A DNA stretch of 64,000 nt from Tritrichomonas musculus (GCA_039105265.1 JAPFFF010000006.1:5394001-5458000); one strand, 5' to 3'. Counted from the first letter of the stretch, positions 52,068-62,464 are shown. The notes: generated by a model not told the origin, from the sequence alone. Made by a program: numbers and translations.

Positions 52068-53125
52068 TGTCAGAGCAATCAACAGAAAGACAAGCTATTC
52101 CTGCTGGAAAATTCATAGATATCTATAAAGTTATTAGACTTGTTGGTATTGGTTCGTTTGGAGGCGTATACCAAGTTCAAAAAACAGATTCCAAGAAAAT
52201 ATATGCAATGAAAACAGAAAATATCGATTCGAAAAGTCAATTTTTGCAATATGAAATACAAATTCTTAAAGAAATTCATGGAGATTATTTCCCGAAATAT
52301 ATTGATTCTGGAACTAACAAAGAATATAATGTTAATTATCTAATAATGAGTTACTTTAGCGCATCAATTAATGAAATTCATAATGTCGGTGATACAGATC
52401 TCGGTATGGTAGTCGTATACAATTTAGGCCTCAAAATGCTAGAGCCTATCAAATCTTTCCATAATTTGGGATTTGTTCATCGAGATATAAAGCCAAGCAA
52501 TTTTGTTATACAACAAAACCCAAAATATCCTATTGTTCTTGTAGATTTTAATCTTAGTGCAAGATATATCGACCTAGAAACAAATAAGCTTTGCCCATGC
52601 AATAATGATCACACATTTATAGGAACAAAGATATTTGCTTCAATTGATGTTCTTTCTTCTTATTCTTGCGGGCCAAAAGATGATCTGATTGCTTGGTTTA
52701 ACTCATTCCTCTATCTTGCATGTGGAGAACTTCCATGGTCTAATGAAAAAGACAAATCAAAATTGATTTCAATTAAAAAATCATTCAAACTTTCTGATCT
52801 AAATTACAAATTTCCAAGCCAGTTCCAACAAATTTATGATTATCTCAAAAAACTCAAGTACAAAGACACTCCTGATTACGATTACATACAAAATCTATTT
52901 GTAAGTGGAATGAAAGAAGATTCAGTATTACCAGATTCATTTAATTGGTCAGATTTTCTTTCTAAATATGAAAATCTTACCAAATACCAAGAAGCATTAT
53001 GCAATTTTACATTAAAAGTATTAAATGATAATGATAAAAAGGAGAATCAGCGTAAAAAAGATCAAAATGAAGAAAATTCAGAAAAGCAAAAAAGCGAAAG
53101 CAAAAAGAGTTGTTTAATAGAATAA
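52067..53125 (+). CDS. CK1-family protein kinase with DFN motif and CaaX-like end
   Basis: 352 aa, intact. The kinase domain (about 20-290) has VGIGSFGGVYQVQ, YAMKTE (Lys), FVHRDIKPSNFV (about 138) and IVLVDFNLSARY, where DFG is DFN. The CK1 hallmark of no clear APE is kept; GTKIFASIDVL stands for the CK1 GTxxYxS.N segment. SCGPKDDLIAWFNSFLYLAC matches CK1 C-lobe helices (R.DD.ES..Y). The tail is charged and ends KSESKKSCLIE, a CaaX-like Cys after a basic patch, which may be prenylated. Catalytic Lys, HRD Asp and DFN Asp are present, so activity is plausible. Ser/Thr phosphorylation at membranes is inferred. Confidence 0.85.
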   Translation: MSEQSTERQAIPAGKFIDIYKVIRLVGIGSFGGVYQVQKTDSKKIYAMKTENIDSKSQFLQYEIQILKEIHGDYFPKYIDSGTNKEYNVNYLIMSYFSASINEIHNVGDTDLGMVVVYNLGLKMLEPIKSFHNLGFVHRDIKPSNFVIQQNPKYPIVLVDFNLSARYIDLETNKLCPCNNDHTFIGTKIFASIDVLSSYSCGPKDDLIAWFNSFLYLACGELPWSNEKDKSKLISIKKSFKLSDLNYKFPSQFQQIYDYLKKLKYKDTPDYDYIQNLFVSGMKEDSVLPDSFNWSDFLSKYENLTKYQEALCNFTLKVLNDNDKKENQRKKDQNEENSEKQKSESKKSCLIE

Positions 53126-53353
53126 AAACTGTTTATATATATATATATATAAATTGAATTTAAATTGTTATCATTTGTTCAACATTTATTTTGAAAAATC
53201 ATCTTAAAAGTTTGTTTGTGTTGATGACTTTAAGATTGAATCATTGGCTAATTTGGATTAGGCTATAAGTTTGTTTCAGATCTATTTTACAGTTTTTTTT
53301 TTTTTTTTAATTTAATCATCCTTCCCACAATTTGTACTGAAGTTGCATTCTGA

Positions 53354-53455
53354 AGACATAAAGCAAAAAGAGATTATGCATGTTTTATTTGTCATCAACC
53401 AGCTCATACCAAAAATTATTGTTCCAAATTAAAAAAAAAAAAGAAAAGAAGAAAA
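53354..53455 (+). pseudogene. CCHC zinc-knuckle relic
   Basis: The plus frame reads RHKAKRDYACFICHQPAHTK then NYCSKLKKKK, with exact C-x2-C-x4-H-x4-C spacing (CFICHQPAHTKNYC). No start codon or other domain is nearby. It is the end of a zinc-knuckle protein, from either a cellular gene or a mobile element. The rest of 53126-53547 is AT-rich with a T16 run near 53293. Confidence 0.45.
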
Positions 53456-53547
53456 CATTTCTGATAAAATAATATTTATAACATTTAATTGAGACTATGA
53501 CGATTGATCATTAATCATGCACAAATTTTCTGATCATTCATCTCCGT

Positions 53548-56500
53548 CTATTTGCCAGAAAAGAAGCCAAACTTCCAAATTTCGATATCTACAACATAAA
53601 AGAAATTCTTTTTTGTCAATTGTGGAGATCCAAAAGTGTCGCATGGACTTGATGAAGCATATTGTAGATCTTCGCCAATCCAAATGGCAGGACCAGACAT
53701 TTGTCCATGACTCGAATTAATGGTCTCGATTTCATTTTTATTGTACGATTCTTTATCTTTCCCAATTCCAATTATGATTGTGTTTGTTTCAGACATCATA
53801 AAGCTCGTGCTGGTTCCAGACGTCCATCTAAATATTTCGAGATGAGCAAAAGAAGGAGTGGAATTAATATCTGAATCTGAATTCTTGCTTTCATCACTCT
53901 TGTTCTCAGCCATCGCTGATTCTTTATCTTTATTACCGTCATCAACATTGGCATTTTCAATTTTATTTGCAGAATTGTCTTCACCAAATTGGTTATTATT
54001 AATGTTTGCATTTTGTTTATCAATTTCGTTATTGTCATCATTATTATTTGAGTTTCCATTACTTGCATCTATGCTATCAATCTCCTTATTTTGATCTCCA
54101 TCATTAATGTTGTTTTCATTGCTTTTATCAGCAGCATTCTCAACATGATTTTCATCATTGTTATTGCTTTCATTGTTTTTATCAGAAACATTCTCAACAT
54201 GATTTTCATCATTATTATTGTTTTCGTTACTTTTATCAGCAGCATTCTCAACATGATTTTCATCATTGTTATTGTTTTCGTTGCTTTTATCAGAAACATT
54301 CTCATGATTTTCATCATTGTTATTGATTTCACTGTTTTTATCAGAAACATTCTCATGATTTTCATCATTATTATTGTTTTCATTGCTTTTATCAGCAGCA
54401 TTCTCAACATGATTTTCATCATTGTTATTGTTTTCATTGTTTTTATCAGTAACATTCTCAGTATGATTTTCATCATTATTATTGTTTTCATTGTTTTTAT
54501 CAGTAACATTCTCAGTATGATTTTCATCATTGTTATTGTTTTCATTGTTTTTATCAGTAACATTCTCAGTATGATTTTCATCATTATTATTGTTTTCACT
54601 GTTTTTATTAGCAGCATTCTCACTATGATTTTCATCATTTTTGTTTATATCTTCAAATGCTTGGTTTTCACTGTTTTTATCATCACTTTTCATAGAATTT
54701 TGCGTTTCTTCTTTTTGACTGCTACTAGATTTTTCACTTTTATTTTTGTTTTGGACAGCTTTAACAAATCGAAAAACAAAAGCTTCTCCACTTCCATAAT
54801 ATTTCGTGCTGTATTTGAATCCAGTTGGAATAAAAGCTCCAATTCTTTCTTTCGTGCTCGTTGACATTATGAAGACAATTGGTCCCGTATTTTTAGTGCA
54901 ATTAAAGAAATTCGTGAATGAAGAACCGTCTCTAGACAGTCTGAATACCAGCATCCAATCAAAACTCCTCAATCTATATGGCAGTTTAGAACGAATTTGG
55001 TCAATTTCTTCGGTTCTTTCAAATATTGCTGACGGACCATCAACGATCTTCACTTTTAATAAAACCGAAGAAGCAACCACTTTTCTTTTTTGCTTATTTA
55101 CAACTTTTTCTCCGATTTCGCTGTTTCTTCTTGGCTTCACCATGTCATCTTTGCTACTATTCTTAATTTGGGCGAAAGGATTTGCGACTAACTTTTCACT
55201 GAGACTTCTTCTGTAAAGGCGCTTAACGTTGACATCTCTAGTCTGACTATTATTATTATTATTATCGTTGTTGTTGTTATTAATGGTCGGACCGATGATC
55301 TCATCATTTAGGTGTGAAAAGCTGTCTTTGATTGTGCTGAAAATTGATTGGAAAAAGCTAAGTGGTGAACTTGGCGATGGTGGTATATTTGGCTTCGGTA
55401 TTTGATCGTGTTTGTGCTTCTCTAACCTGGCCTTGGCTCGTTGCTTGGCCTCTTTAATTGCTTTTTGAAGAGAATCAGAAAACTTGTTTCCTTCTTCTTT
55501 TCGAACTCTGAAGTAGAGCGCATTCAACGAACTTTCATCACGCGGATTTAATAGATAACTGACGACAAGAACGCTATCTTTTTCACTGCTTTGCTCCGGC
55601 GCGCTATTATTCGTTAATTCTTTGGTTTCAGTAGCAATTTGGTCAACATGCACTGTTTCTGAGCCATCAACTTTTTCTTTTTCTATTTGGCTGGCTTCCA
55701 TTACAACCTTTTCTGTTTCTGCTTTGTTTGACTGTTCGCAAACGCTTTCTTGGGCATCTACTTTTACGATTTCTTCGCATTTTTCTTGAATTTCTTGTTT
55801 TGAGCCATTTTCATCGGACTTTTCTACTTCTATGAAATCTTCTTGTAAAGTTGGACTTGATTTTGCTTCTTCAGTAGTTGGAATTGATTGTTCCACGTTT
55901 TCCATTTTCTTGTCATGCTCTTCTAGATCTGTTGTTTCTTTATTTTCAGCCCTTTCTTGTGCAGAGTTGTTAGCAGTTACTAATTGTTCATTTTGCATTT
56001 TCTTTTTCATTTTTTCTCTTTGCAACTTTGGCGTGTAAATGACAGCATCATCATTTAGTGATGAAAGCTTGATATGCAATGGCTTATGCTCTTTGCTAAC
56101 TGTATCTGGAATGAAATCAAAAGAATTTTCGTTAATAACAACGTAGATTTTCCCGTTTTGGCCTAATTCGTCGTCTTCTGTACTTTCTTGAGCATCATTA
56201 TGGCTTTCACCATTAACAAGAGAGCAATCTAGAGGTTTAATCATTGAATGAGAAGGTTCTGTTACGTTAAGTTTAATTCCTTTTGATAGAATAAAATGAG
56301 GATCATTGATCAGTTTTATATTTTGCCTTATTAGCCAGCTTTCTGGAATACTAAATTTTGTTGCTATCGATTCAAACGTATCTGCATCACAAACTTCATA
56401 TAATCTCGGAATTACTGCTTTTTTTTGAGGAGAAAGTTTAGGGGTTGGAAATATGATTTCTTTCTTATTTTTTTGCATCGTGCTTTCATTATTTTGATCT

Positions 56501-56646
56501 CGCTTTTGAATGTTCAAATTTAATGAGATATTTGCTCTCTCATTCGTGCTTTTTGATTTATTTATCATTTGAAAATGAGGCAGATTCTGAATTCCAGAAC
56601 TTTTATTATTCAAGTTTTCATCCTTAGCTTTGGGAGTGTTTTGCAT
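53548..56646 (-). CDS. LysM plus TLDc protein (OXR1/NCOA7-like) with an Asn-rich repeat inside TLDc
   Basis: 1032 aa, intact. A LysM-like domain (about 82-130) reads YEVCDADTFESIATKFSIPE then PHFILSKGIKLNV. The middle is acidic and low-complexity. The TLDc domain starts near 554 (KLPYRLRSFDWMLVFRLSRD; GPIVFIMSTSTKERIGAF; YYGSGEAFVFRF). It is then split by about 300 residues of Asn/Asp/Glu-rich repeats before FRWTSGTSTSFMMSETNTII, PAIWIGEDLQYASSSPCDTF and VVDIEIWKFGF finish the domain. LysM-TLDc is the order of animal OXR1/NCOA7 proteins, which protect against oxidative stress and bind the V-ATPase. A similar role is plausible in this anaerobe. A long loop insertion at this place need not disrupt the fold. 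Confidence 0.85.
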   Translation of the reverse strand: MQNTPKAKDENLNNKSSGIQNLPHFQMINKSKSTNERANISLNLNIQKRDQNNESTMQKNKKEIIFPTPKLSPQKKAVIPRLYEVCDADTFESIATKFSIPESWLIRQNIKLINDPHFILSKGIKLNVTEPSHSMIKPLDCSLVNGESHNDAQESTEDDELGQNGKIYVVINENSFDFIPDTVSKEHKPLHIKLSSLNDDAVIYTPKLQREKMKKKMQNEQLVTANNSAQERAENKETTDLEEHDKKMENVEQSIPTTEEAKSSPTLQEDFIEVEKSDENGSKQEIQEKCEEIVKVDAQESVCEQSNKAETEKVVMEASQIEKEKVDGSETVHVDQIATETKELTNNSAPEQSSEKDSVLVVSYLLNPRDESSLNALYFRVRKEEGNKFSDSLQKAIKEAKQRAKARLEKHKHDQIPKPNIPPSPSSPLSFFQSIFSTIKDSFSHLNDEIIGPTINNNNNDNNNNNSQTRDVNVKRLYRRSLSEKLVANPFAQIKNSSKDDMVKPRRNSEIGEKVVNKQKRKVVASSVLLKVKIVDGPSAIFERTEEIDQIRSKLPYRLRSFDWMLVFRLSRDGSSFTNFFNCTKNTGPIVFIMSTSTKERIGAFIPTGFKYSTKYYGSGEAFVFRFVKAVQNKNKSEKSSSSQKEETQNSMKSDDKNSENQAFEDINKNDENHSENAANKNSENNNNDENHTENVTDKNNENNNNDENHTENVTDKNNENNNNDENHTENVTDKNNENNNNDENHVENAADKSNENNNNDENHENVSDKNSEINNNDENHENVSDKSNENNNNDENHVENAADKSNENNNNDENHVENVSDKNNESNNNDENHVENAADKSNENNINDGDQNKEIDSIDASNGNSNNNDDNNEIDKQNANINNNQFGEDNSANKIENANVDDGNKDKESAMAENKSDESKNSDSDINSTPSFAHLEIFRWTSGTSTSFMMSETNTIIIGIGKDKESYNKNEIETINSSHGQMSGPAIWIGEDLQYASSSPCDTFGSPQLTKKNFFYVVDIEIWKFGFFSGK
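54090..54640 (-). repeat. 45-51-bp Asn-rich minisatellite inside the TLDc gene (~11 units)
   Basis: The protein unit is about DKNNENNNNDENHTENV, with 15-residue variants (ENHENVSDK). The DNA units are highly alike, so the array is young. All changes are multiples of 3, keeping the frame open. Confidence 0.85.
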
Positions 56647-57703
56647 TTGTGTTTCTTATATTTTTTCGAAATTTGAAAAGTTTATTCCGTTTATATTATA
56701 TCAGAAAAAATTGTGAAGATTTTCAGAATCTTTTTACAACATAAATTCTTTAATGAAATTGATATTTACAAGTATTTAAAAATATTTTGATTTTTTTTAT
56801 GGTGATTTTAATTATAAAAAATAATACGGAAGAAAATTCCCAATAATTTTTACATAACCATTTTTATTTGCTTTAATTGGTACAAATAAATATTCATTGA
56901 TGTAATTAATTCAGAAAAATTTATCTCAAATTTAATTGCTTTTTTGTATACATTTTTTTATTAGTATATTGAAATTTAAAAAATAATGAACTCAAATTTT
57001 AATACCTTTAAAAATCTTTATCTTTATTATTATTAGATAATTAAGATTTTAATATGATTTAAAATGCTATAGAATATATTAATAATATAATTAATCTATA
57101 AATTTCTTTTATAAATAATATAATTAATCAATGACACAAATGAATCTTAATATAGTTCATATTTTAATGTTTGAAAAAGTTGTAAAAGATAAAAAAAATA
57201 TCTTTATTATCATTTGATTCTTCAAAATATTCAATATCTCATGGTTGAATCTAACTGTTTGGATACTTTACAGCTAAAAGCCGAGGAACGATTCCAAATA
57301 GCAAAAAAGAGAGTAATTTCTTTCCTTTCTTTTTAAGATCTTTGTAACCTATAAAGTTGCACGAGAATAGAATTCATCAGAAATTAATGATATAATTATA
57401 ACAGTCCACCTTTTGTTTGAACTTGTTTATAAAGCAATTTTGTAATAGAAATATACCAAACTCTCATTTCTGGCATGATTTCTTTTTGGTTGGCCTTGGA
57501 TTATTTCTGCTCTGTTTACTAAATTAAGAGGGAGAATTTAAATACCAACTGACAATGAAATGGTACAATCCAAACCAGCTCGGAACCTTAGACATAATAA
57601 TCGAGAAATTCAGGAACATAGAAATTATATAGGTCAAGGTAAAAATAATTCAAATTGATATTTAATTGCAATTTACTGCCTAATAAAAAAAAAAACAAAA
57701 AAA
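56647..57703. other. AT-rich intergenic DNA
   Basis: No supported gene. A 31-codon frame from the ATG at 57241 (MVESNCLDTLQLKAEERFQI) and a coding-like stretch near 57540-57640 (NEMVQSKPARNLRHNNREIQ) may be relics; families not recognised. Confidence 0.4.
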
Positions 57704-57775
57704 TACCGACGCGGGGAATTGAACCCCGTCTCCAGGGATGAAGGCCCCAAATCATAACCAGTAGACCACATCGGT
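57704..57775 (-). tRNA. tRNA-Glu (anticodon UUC)
   Basis: 72 nt with acceptor ACCGATG/CGTCGGT (one G-T pair), D-arm TGGTCTACTGGTTATGA fitting a box A, T-arm CGGGG-TTCAATT-CCCCG fitting box B, and discriminator A. The anticodon stem TGGGG/CCCTG holds loop CCTTCAT, giving TTC at 34-36. It is followed directly by a T7 pol III terminator. Position 33 is C in place of the nearly universal U. No intron or encoded CCA. Confidence 0.88.
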
Positions 57776-58040
57776 TTCTTGCTTACTTTCTTCTAATGAT
57801 ATAATTAATAATGAAATAACGAACATATTCAGAAAAGTCCATTCATTGATAAGATAAGATTAATTTGATAAGATATCTTTTGATTTCGTAAGTGTGTAAA
57901 AAAAAAATATTAGCATTTATTAAATATAGTAAAAAAAATTATATAATTAATTAATCAATTTACTAACACTTTCATAAAAATATTAATAATTTTTATGAAT
58001 TTAAATTTCATGAAAAAAAAAAGTATCATGATAATAAATT

Positions 58041-59039
58041 TCATGGAAATTCGGTAAAAGTCGACATAGCAGGAAAATTTGAAACTCTCCGATGATGAGG
58101 TTTAGAAACTTTATCGAAAATATTTTGGTTATAAATTAAAGAGGATCTTCTTTTGCTGAGTTTAATGTTGAGCAAATTTTTTGGAGCAGTTCTTGTAAAC
58201 TTGGTAGGAGTCAATGATTCCTGATTCATAGATAAGTTTATTTTTGACAACTTTTCGATAGAGATTCGCTTTTCAGGGTCGACAACTAACATCATTTTAA
58301 CTACTTTCCTAATTTTTCCAGAAAGTTTTTCTTGATAATTCCCATTAACAATTGAATTTTTGAGTTTTTCGTTTGTTTTTCCTTCAAAAGGATATGAATA
58401 TGTAAATAATCGATAGAAAAGTACCCCTAATGACCATATATCTGATTTGAATGGATTAAATTCTTTTTTTAGTTGGCAAACTTCGGGAGCTGAATAAGAA
58501 AGAGTGCCCATATGCTCATTAACATTTTCATCATGTTCGAGTATTCCGCTAAAACCGAAATCGGCAACTTTAATTCGTCCATTATTATCAAATAAAACAT
58601 TTGCAGCTTTGATATCTCGATGGGCTATGGACTTATCATAACAATATTTCAATGCTGATATAATCTGCTCGCAAATTTTAATTCTTTCATTCTCTGATAA
58701 TTCTTCATTTTTCGAAATTTTGTCCTCAAGTGTTCCGCCACCACAAAATTCAAGAACTAAAAACAAATTATTTTCTTCATTGAAGAAGTCGTAAATGCGT
58801 ATAACATTTGGATGATCGAGTGTGATCAAAGCGTTCACTTCTGCTTCATACGTCAATGCATTTATATCAGCGGTTTTAGATTTAAAAACAACTTTGACTG
58901 CGAATTCGATATTATACAAAATATTAGTTGCTCTATAAACAATTGAAGATGCACCCTGGCCAATTATTGAGTTAAGAACATAATTTCTGACTTGATGAGG
59001 TAGATTTGGGTAAGGGTTACACATATCAAATTTTTTCAT
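58041..59039 (-). CDS. CAMK-like Ser/Thr protein kinase
   Basis: 332 aa, intact. The kinase domain (about 19-270) has IIGQGASSIVYRA, FAVKVVFKSK, a long NVIRIYDFFNEENNLFLVLE hinge, SIAHRDIKAANVLFD, KVADFGFSG, GTLSYSAPEV, SDIWSLGVLFYRLFTYSYPF and a C-lobe RISIEKL. All catalytic residues are present. The activation segment and the D-W-S-x-G-V-x-L-Y block fit CAMK/AMPK-like trichomonad kinases. The C-terminal 60 residues are basic and Ser-rich (KLSKRRSSLIYNQ, HHRRVSNFP), possibly regulatory phosphosites. No calmodulin-binding or other domain seen. Confidence 0.87.
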   Translation of the reverse strand: MKKFDMCNPYPNLPHQVRNYVLNSIIGQGASSIVYRATNILYNIEFAVKVVFKSKTADINALTYEAEVNALITLDHPNVIRIYDFFNEENNLFLVLEFCGGGTLEDKISKNEELSENERIKICEQIISALKYCYDKSIAHRDIKAANVLFDNNGRIKVADFGFSGILEHDENVNEHMGTLSYSAPEVCQLKKEFNPFKSDIWSLGVLFYRLFTYSYPFEGKTNEKLKNSIVNGNYQEKLSGKIRKVVKMMLVVDPEKRISIEKLSKINLSMNQESLTPTKFTRTAPKNLLNIKLSKRRSSLIYNQNIFDKVSKPHHRRVSNFPAMSTFTEFP

Positions 59040-59349
59040 AATATATTGAAAAAAATTGTATATATTTTCAATTCATAAACTATTCAATATTAACTATAAA
59101 ATTTCGTTTATTGTTATTTTCAAAAAATATTATTTTTAAAAATATTACAATTTTTTTATAAACTATTCAATATTTTTTTCTCTTAGGTGAAACTAGTTGA
59201 TAGTAATGATAATATATTCCTAAGCAAGCCATTTTGAATAAATATAATATAAATAAATTGAAAAAGTTCTTTTTATTCTACCACTTTTTGAATTAAAAAA
59301 ACATATAAAAATGTACTTAATTCAAGGAAGTTCAATAATTAATATAGTG

Positions 59350-59410
59350 TAAGCATACATCTATAGCCATTTCCTCCAATTAAAAGCAATTGGAGGAATG
59401 GAGGAATTAG
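59350..59410. repeat. Short hairpin CCTCCAATT/AATTGGAGG
   Basis: A perfect 9-bp inverted repeat with a 6-base loop (about 59376-59399), one of the few GC-containing spots in this spacer. Too short to name; transcription unknown. Confidence 0.35.
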
Positions 59411-59491
59411 TTTGCACAGAAAAAGTCGAACTTTTCCAATAGAAAAGTCGATAATTAATTTTATTTTTGAGATAAATTTTAAAACTCTAAT

Positions 59492-59672
59492 AATGTTCGG
59501 TTTAGTACACTTTTCAAATACTTTTATTCTATTAAAAAATAAATAAATATATAATAATATATTTATTATATATCTAATATATATATATAAAAACTTAAAT
59601 AATAATTATATTAAATATAATAAATTATAAACAAAAACAAAGCTGTTTTAAATTTTATATAAACCGAACATT
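59492..59672. repeat. 181-bp segment bounded by 13-bp inverted repeats
   Basis: AATGTTCGGTTTA (59492-59504) and its exact reverse complement (59660-59672) enclose AT-only sequence. A further AAACATTAAAAAAG follows at 59701. This could be a small MITE, but no target duplication is evident. Confidence 0.45.
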
Positions 59673-61115
59673 AAAAAAGGTAGTTTAAGTTTATCGAATT
59701 AAACATTAAAAAAGAGGTATGGAAACTAACTTTTGTGAGAATTCGATAAAAATGTAAAAATGAAATTATCTTATTATATTAAATAAAAAAATTAAATTTT
59801 ATATAAATTTAAAATTTGTATAAATATGTTAATATGAAAAAAACAAATTATAACTAAATTTAAAAGAAAGGACAAAATATAACTATTTTCTAAAACGCTC
59901 AATACAACATTAATTTTAAAAAAATATCTATCAGTGTTAACTACAATATTAGAAAAAAGAGCTCAAAATGATCAAAAATCTTTTTTTATTTAGAAAAAAC
60001 AATTTTTATGAAATCTTTTGTGATGTGATGTTTTGAGAATGCAAAAAAATCTTCATTCCTGGACTTATCGTATATTTTTATTTTACTAAAATTTTATATA
60101 AACAAGTATCTAATTATATTTGAGAAAATATTAATTTTTTATAGATTGCAAATAAAGATATTTCAAAAAAAATTATAATATTTGTAAATCATTGAAAACA
60201 AAAGAAATAAAGAGTATAATTTCCTGTTAAAAAATAAATTGATCTTAGAAATTGCAAATTTAAAACAAGAAATCTGAGGTCTTCGACCTTAATGAAATCT
60301 ATTAAAAGAAAAATCGGATAAATTAATTACAATCAATGTAAATCAAGATATTAAAAATTATGATTGGCCAAAAGAATAATTCAGAAACAAGCATAAAAAA
60401 TGAATTTTTATTGTTCAAATGATATTTGATGATTTTGGAACAAATGAAAAGCATGAAAGCTCAAAAGGAATTATATATATATATATAAAAACACTATTTT
60501 TTTTTAGAAAACATGCAATTAAATGAAATAATATCATTCATAAAAATAAGTAAATGTTTTTATTTTATTTTGATTTTTACATATATAAATATATCAAATC
60601 GAAAAAAAAAATTTTTTTAATGATAAAATCATTTTTTTATTCATATGAAATTATAAGGATTTAAAAGTCAAATATTCTTATTCTCTCCTGATTTATTTTA
60701 AAAAAAAGTTTATTTTTGAAAATTTTTATATTCTATAGTTTATTGTTTTTTTTGTGAAAGTTTGCTTCAAATTATTAATATTTGTTTATCTTTAAAATCT
60801 ATCTGTAAAAATTTAATTAAATTTTATATATATATTATATGTTTTATATTATTTATAATATGATAATATTAAATTTGATTTGTCCAGGAATTAGAGTTTC
60901 CGTACCTCTGTATCAATTTCATATATAAAAATTATTCAAATTATTTTTTTTTTTTTTTTTCAATGTACTTGTTACAAAAAAAATTGAATATATTTCGAAA
61001 TTCAATGCTCCAAATTTTAATTCACTATATCTTAATAAATAGTGAATAAAATATGAAAATTACATCTAAAAATCTTTTTATATTACATTTTATATGTACA
61101 TTATTTTAAAAATAA
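59673..61115. other. AT-rich intergenic DNA
   Basis: No gene recognised. A stretch near 60230-60480 has faint coding character with stops in every frame. Short TA repeats occur near 59580 and 60475. Confidence 0.45.
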
Positions 61116-61161
61116 TCATTTTTTCCTCAATTTTTGAAGGAAATACCACTTATTAAATTAA

Positions 61162-61875
61162 ATGGAAAGCTCAGGTATTTGCAATTTCGTCAATCTAGAA
61201 TCTGAAGAGAAAGCATCCGTAATTGGTCTCGATTTTTTTGATGAAAAAAAAAAATGGAAAGTGGAAAAGAATGAAAATATTCAAATATCTGATGCAAATG
61301 CACGTAAACGATGTCCTTTTTCCAAAGAAGAAGATGAACTTTTACTGAGTTTGGTCCAATATTATGGCCTTCAAAGTAAAAATGTGTGGAATGTTATAGC
61401 AGGTCAAATGAAAAACAGAATTGTTCGACAATGTCGTGAAAGATATCAATATTTCTTAACAAACGATGTTAAAAAAGGTATAAAATGGTCAAAAGAAGAA
61501 TATAATTAATTAATTTCAAAATATCAGATATTTGGCACACATTGGAAAAGATATGAACCATTCTTTGATGGAAGAACTTCGTACAATATAAAGAACAGAT
61601 TCAAATCATTAACATCTCCAAAAAAGATTTTTAAAAATATCCCAAATATTCCAAAAATAAATCATATATTTTCAACATTGAACAAGAAGCAAAATGTTTC
61701 TCAGATTCCAAAAACAAGTAAACCAAAGTCTTTTTTGAAAATTGATTCAATGGTTTCTTTTTCAACTGAAAAAAATGATGACAATTATTTGTTTTTCATT
61801 GATAATAATGAAAATGACTTTACCATAATTGATGAACTTGATCAAAATGAAATATTTAATAACTTATATTTTTAA
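61162..61875 (+). pseudogene. Two-repeat Myb DNA-binding protein with a single in-frame TAA
   Basis: Starts MESSGICNFVNLESEEKASV. Myb repeat 1: CPFSKEEDELLLSLVQYYG then VWNVIAGQMKNRIVRQCRER and YQYFL. Repeat 2 starts GIKWSKEEYN, meets TAA at 61507-61509, and continues in the same frame LISKYQIFGTHWKRYEPFFD, GRTSYNIKNRFKSL. A further 85 codons follow to 61875. A trichomonad promoter-binding or gene-specific Myb is the family role. With one stop only, the change is either recent, a sequencing error or read through. Truncated repeat-1-only protein (115 aa) is possible. A TCATTTTTTCCTCA Inr-like box lies at 61116. Confidence 0.75.
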
Positions 61876-62464
61876 AATATTTTTAAATATAATAACGAAA
61901 ACAGAAGATGTTTAATCTTTTATTTATATAAAAGCATTGAAATTCATATGATACTCTTTTATATTTTAAATTGTTGAGAAATATAATAATTTTGTGCCAT
62001 TTTTGTTTCTTTTAAAAGTATCGTTATATTTGTAATGAGCATTCAATTATGTGGAGAATAATTGGAGAAAATTATATTTTATCATATTTTTTTAAAAAAA
62101 TAAGATCAGAATGAAAATAATTTGATTATTCAGTTTATATTTTAGGAATATGTATATTATGATAAAATCAAAATTGTTGATTAAAGTTAGTTGAAAAACT
62201 GGTCGACATCATGAAAAACTAGTCGACATCATCGAACTTTTTGTGTAGTTTTTTAGAAAATTTTGTTTATCTCCTCAGAAATCGCTAAAAACTGGTCTAC
62301 ATTCAATTATTCACAATTTTTATTATCTCCTCACTTTTTCAGAAAATTGAAAATTTGTTAAAAAAATTTTTTTATTTTATTTTAGAGTGCGATCAGAGTA
62401 CAACAACATAATTCCTTCAAGAAGAATGTTTCCCTGATATGAATTATCATTCCGTTTCATAATT
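61876..62464. other. Intergenic DNA with a 20-bp tandem duplication
   Basis: TGAAAAACT(G/A)GTCGACATCA occurs twice head to tail (62192-62231) and a weaker third copy lies near 62286-62305. TTTATCTCCTCA also occurs twice nearby. No gene. Confidence 0.5.

Noticed and set aside
54069..54864. Long Ile/Met-rich frames on both strands
   Set aside because: Shadow frames of the Asn-rich minisatellite in the TLDc gene.
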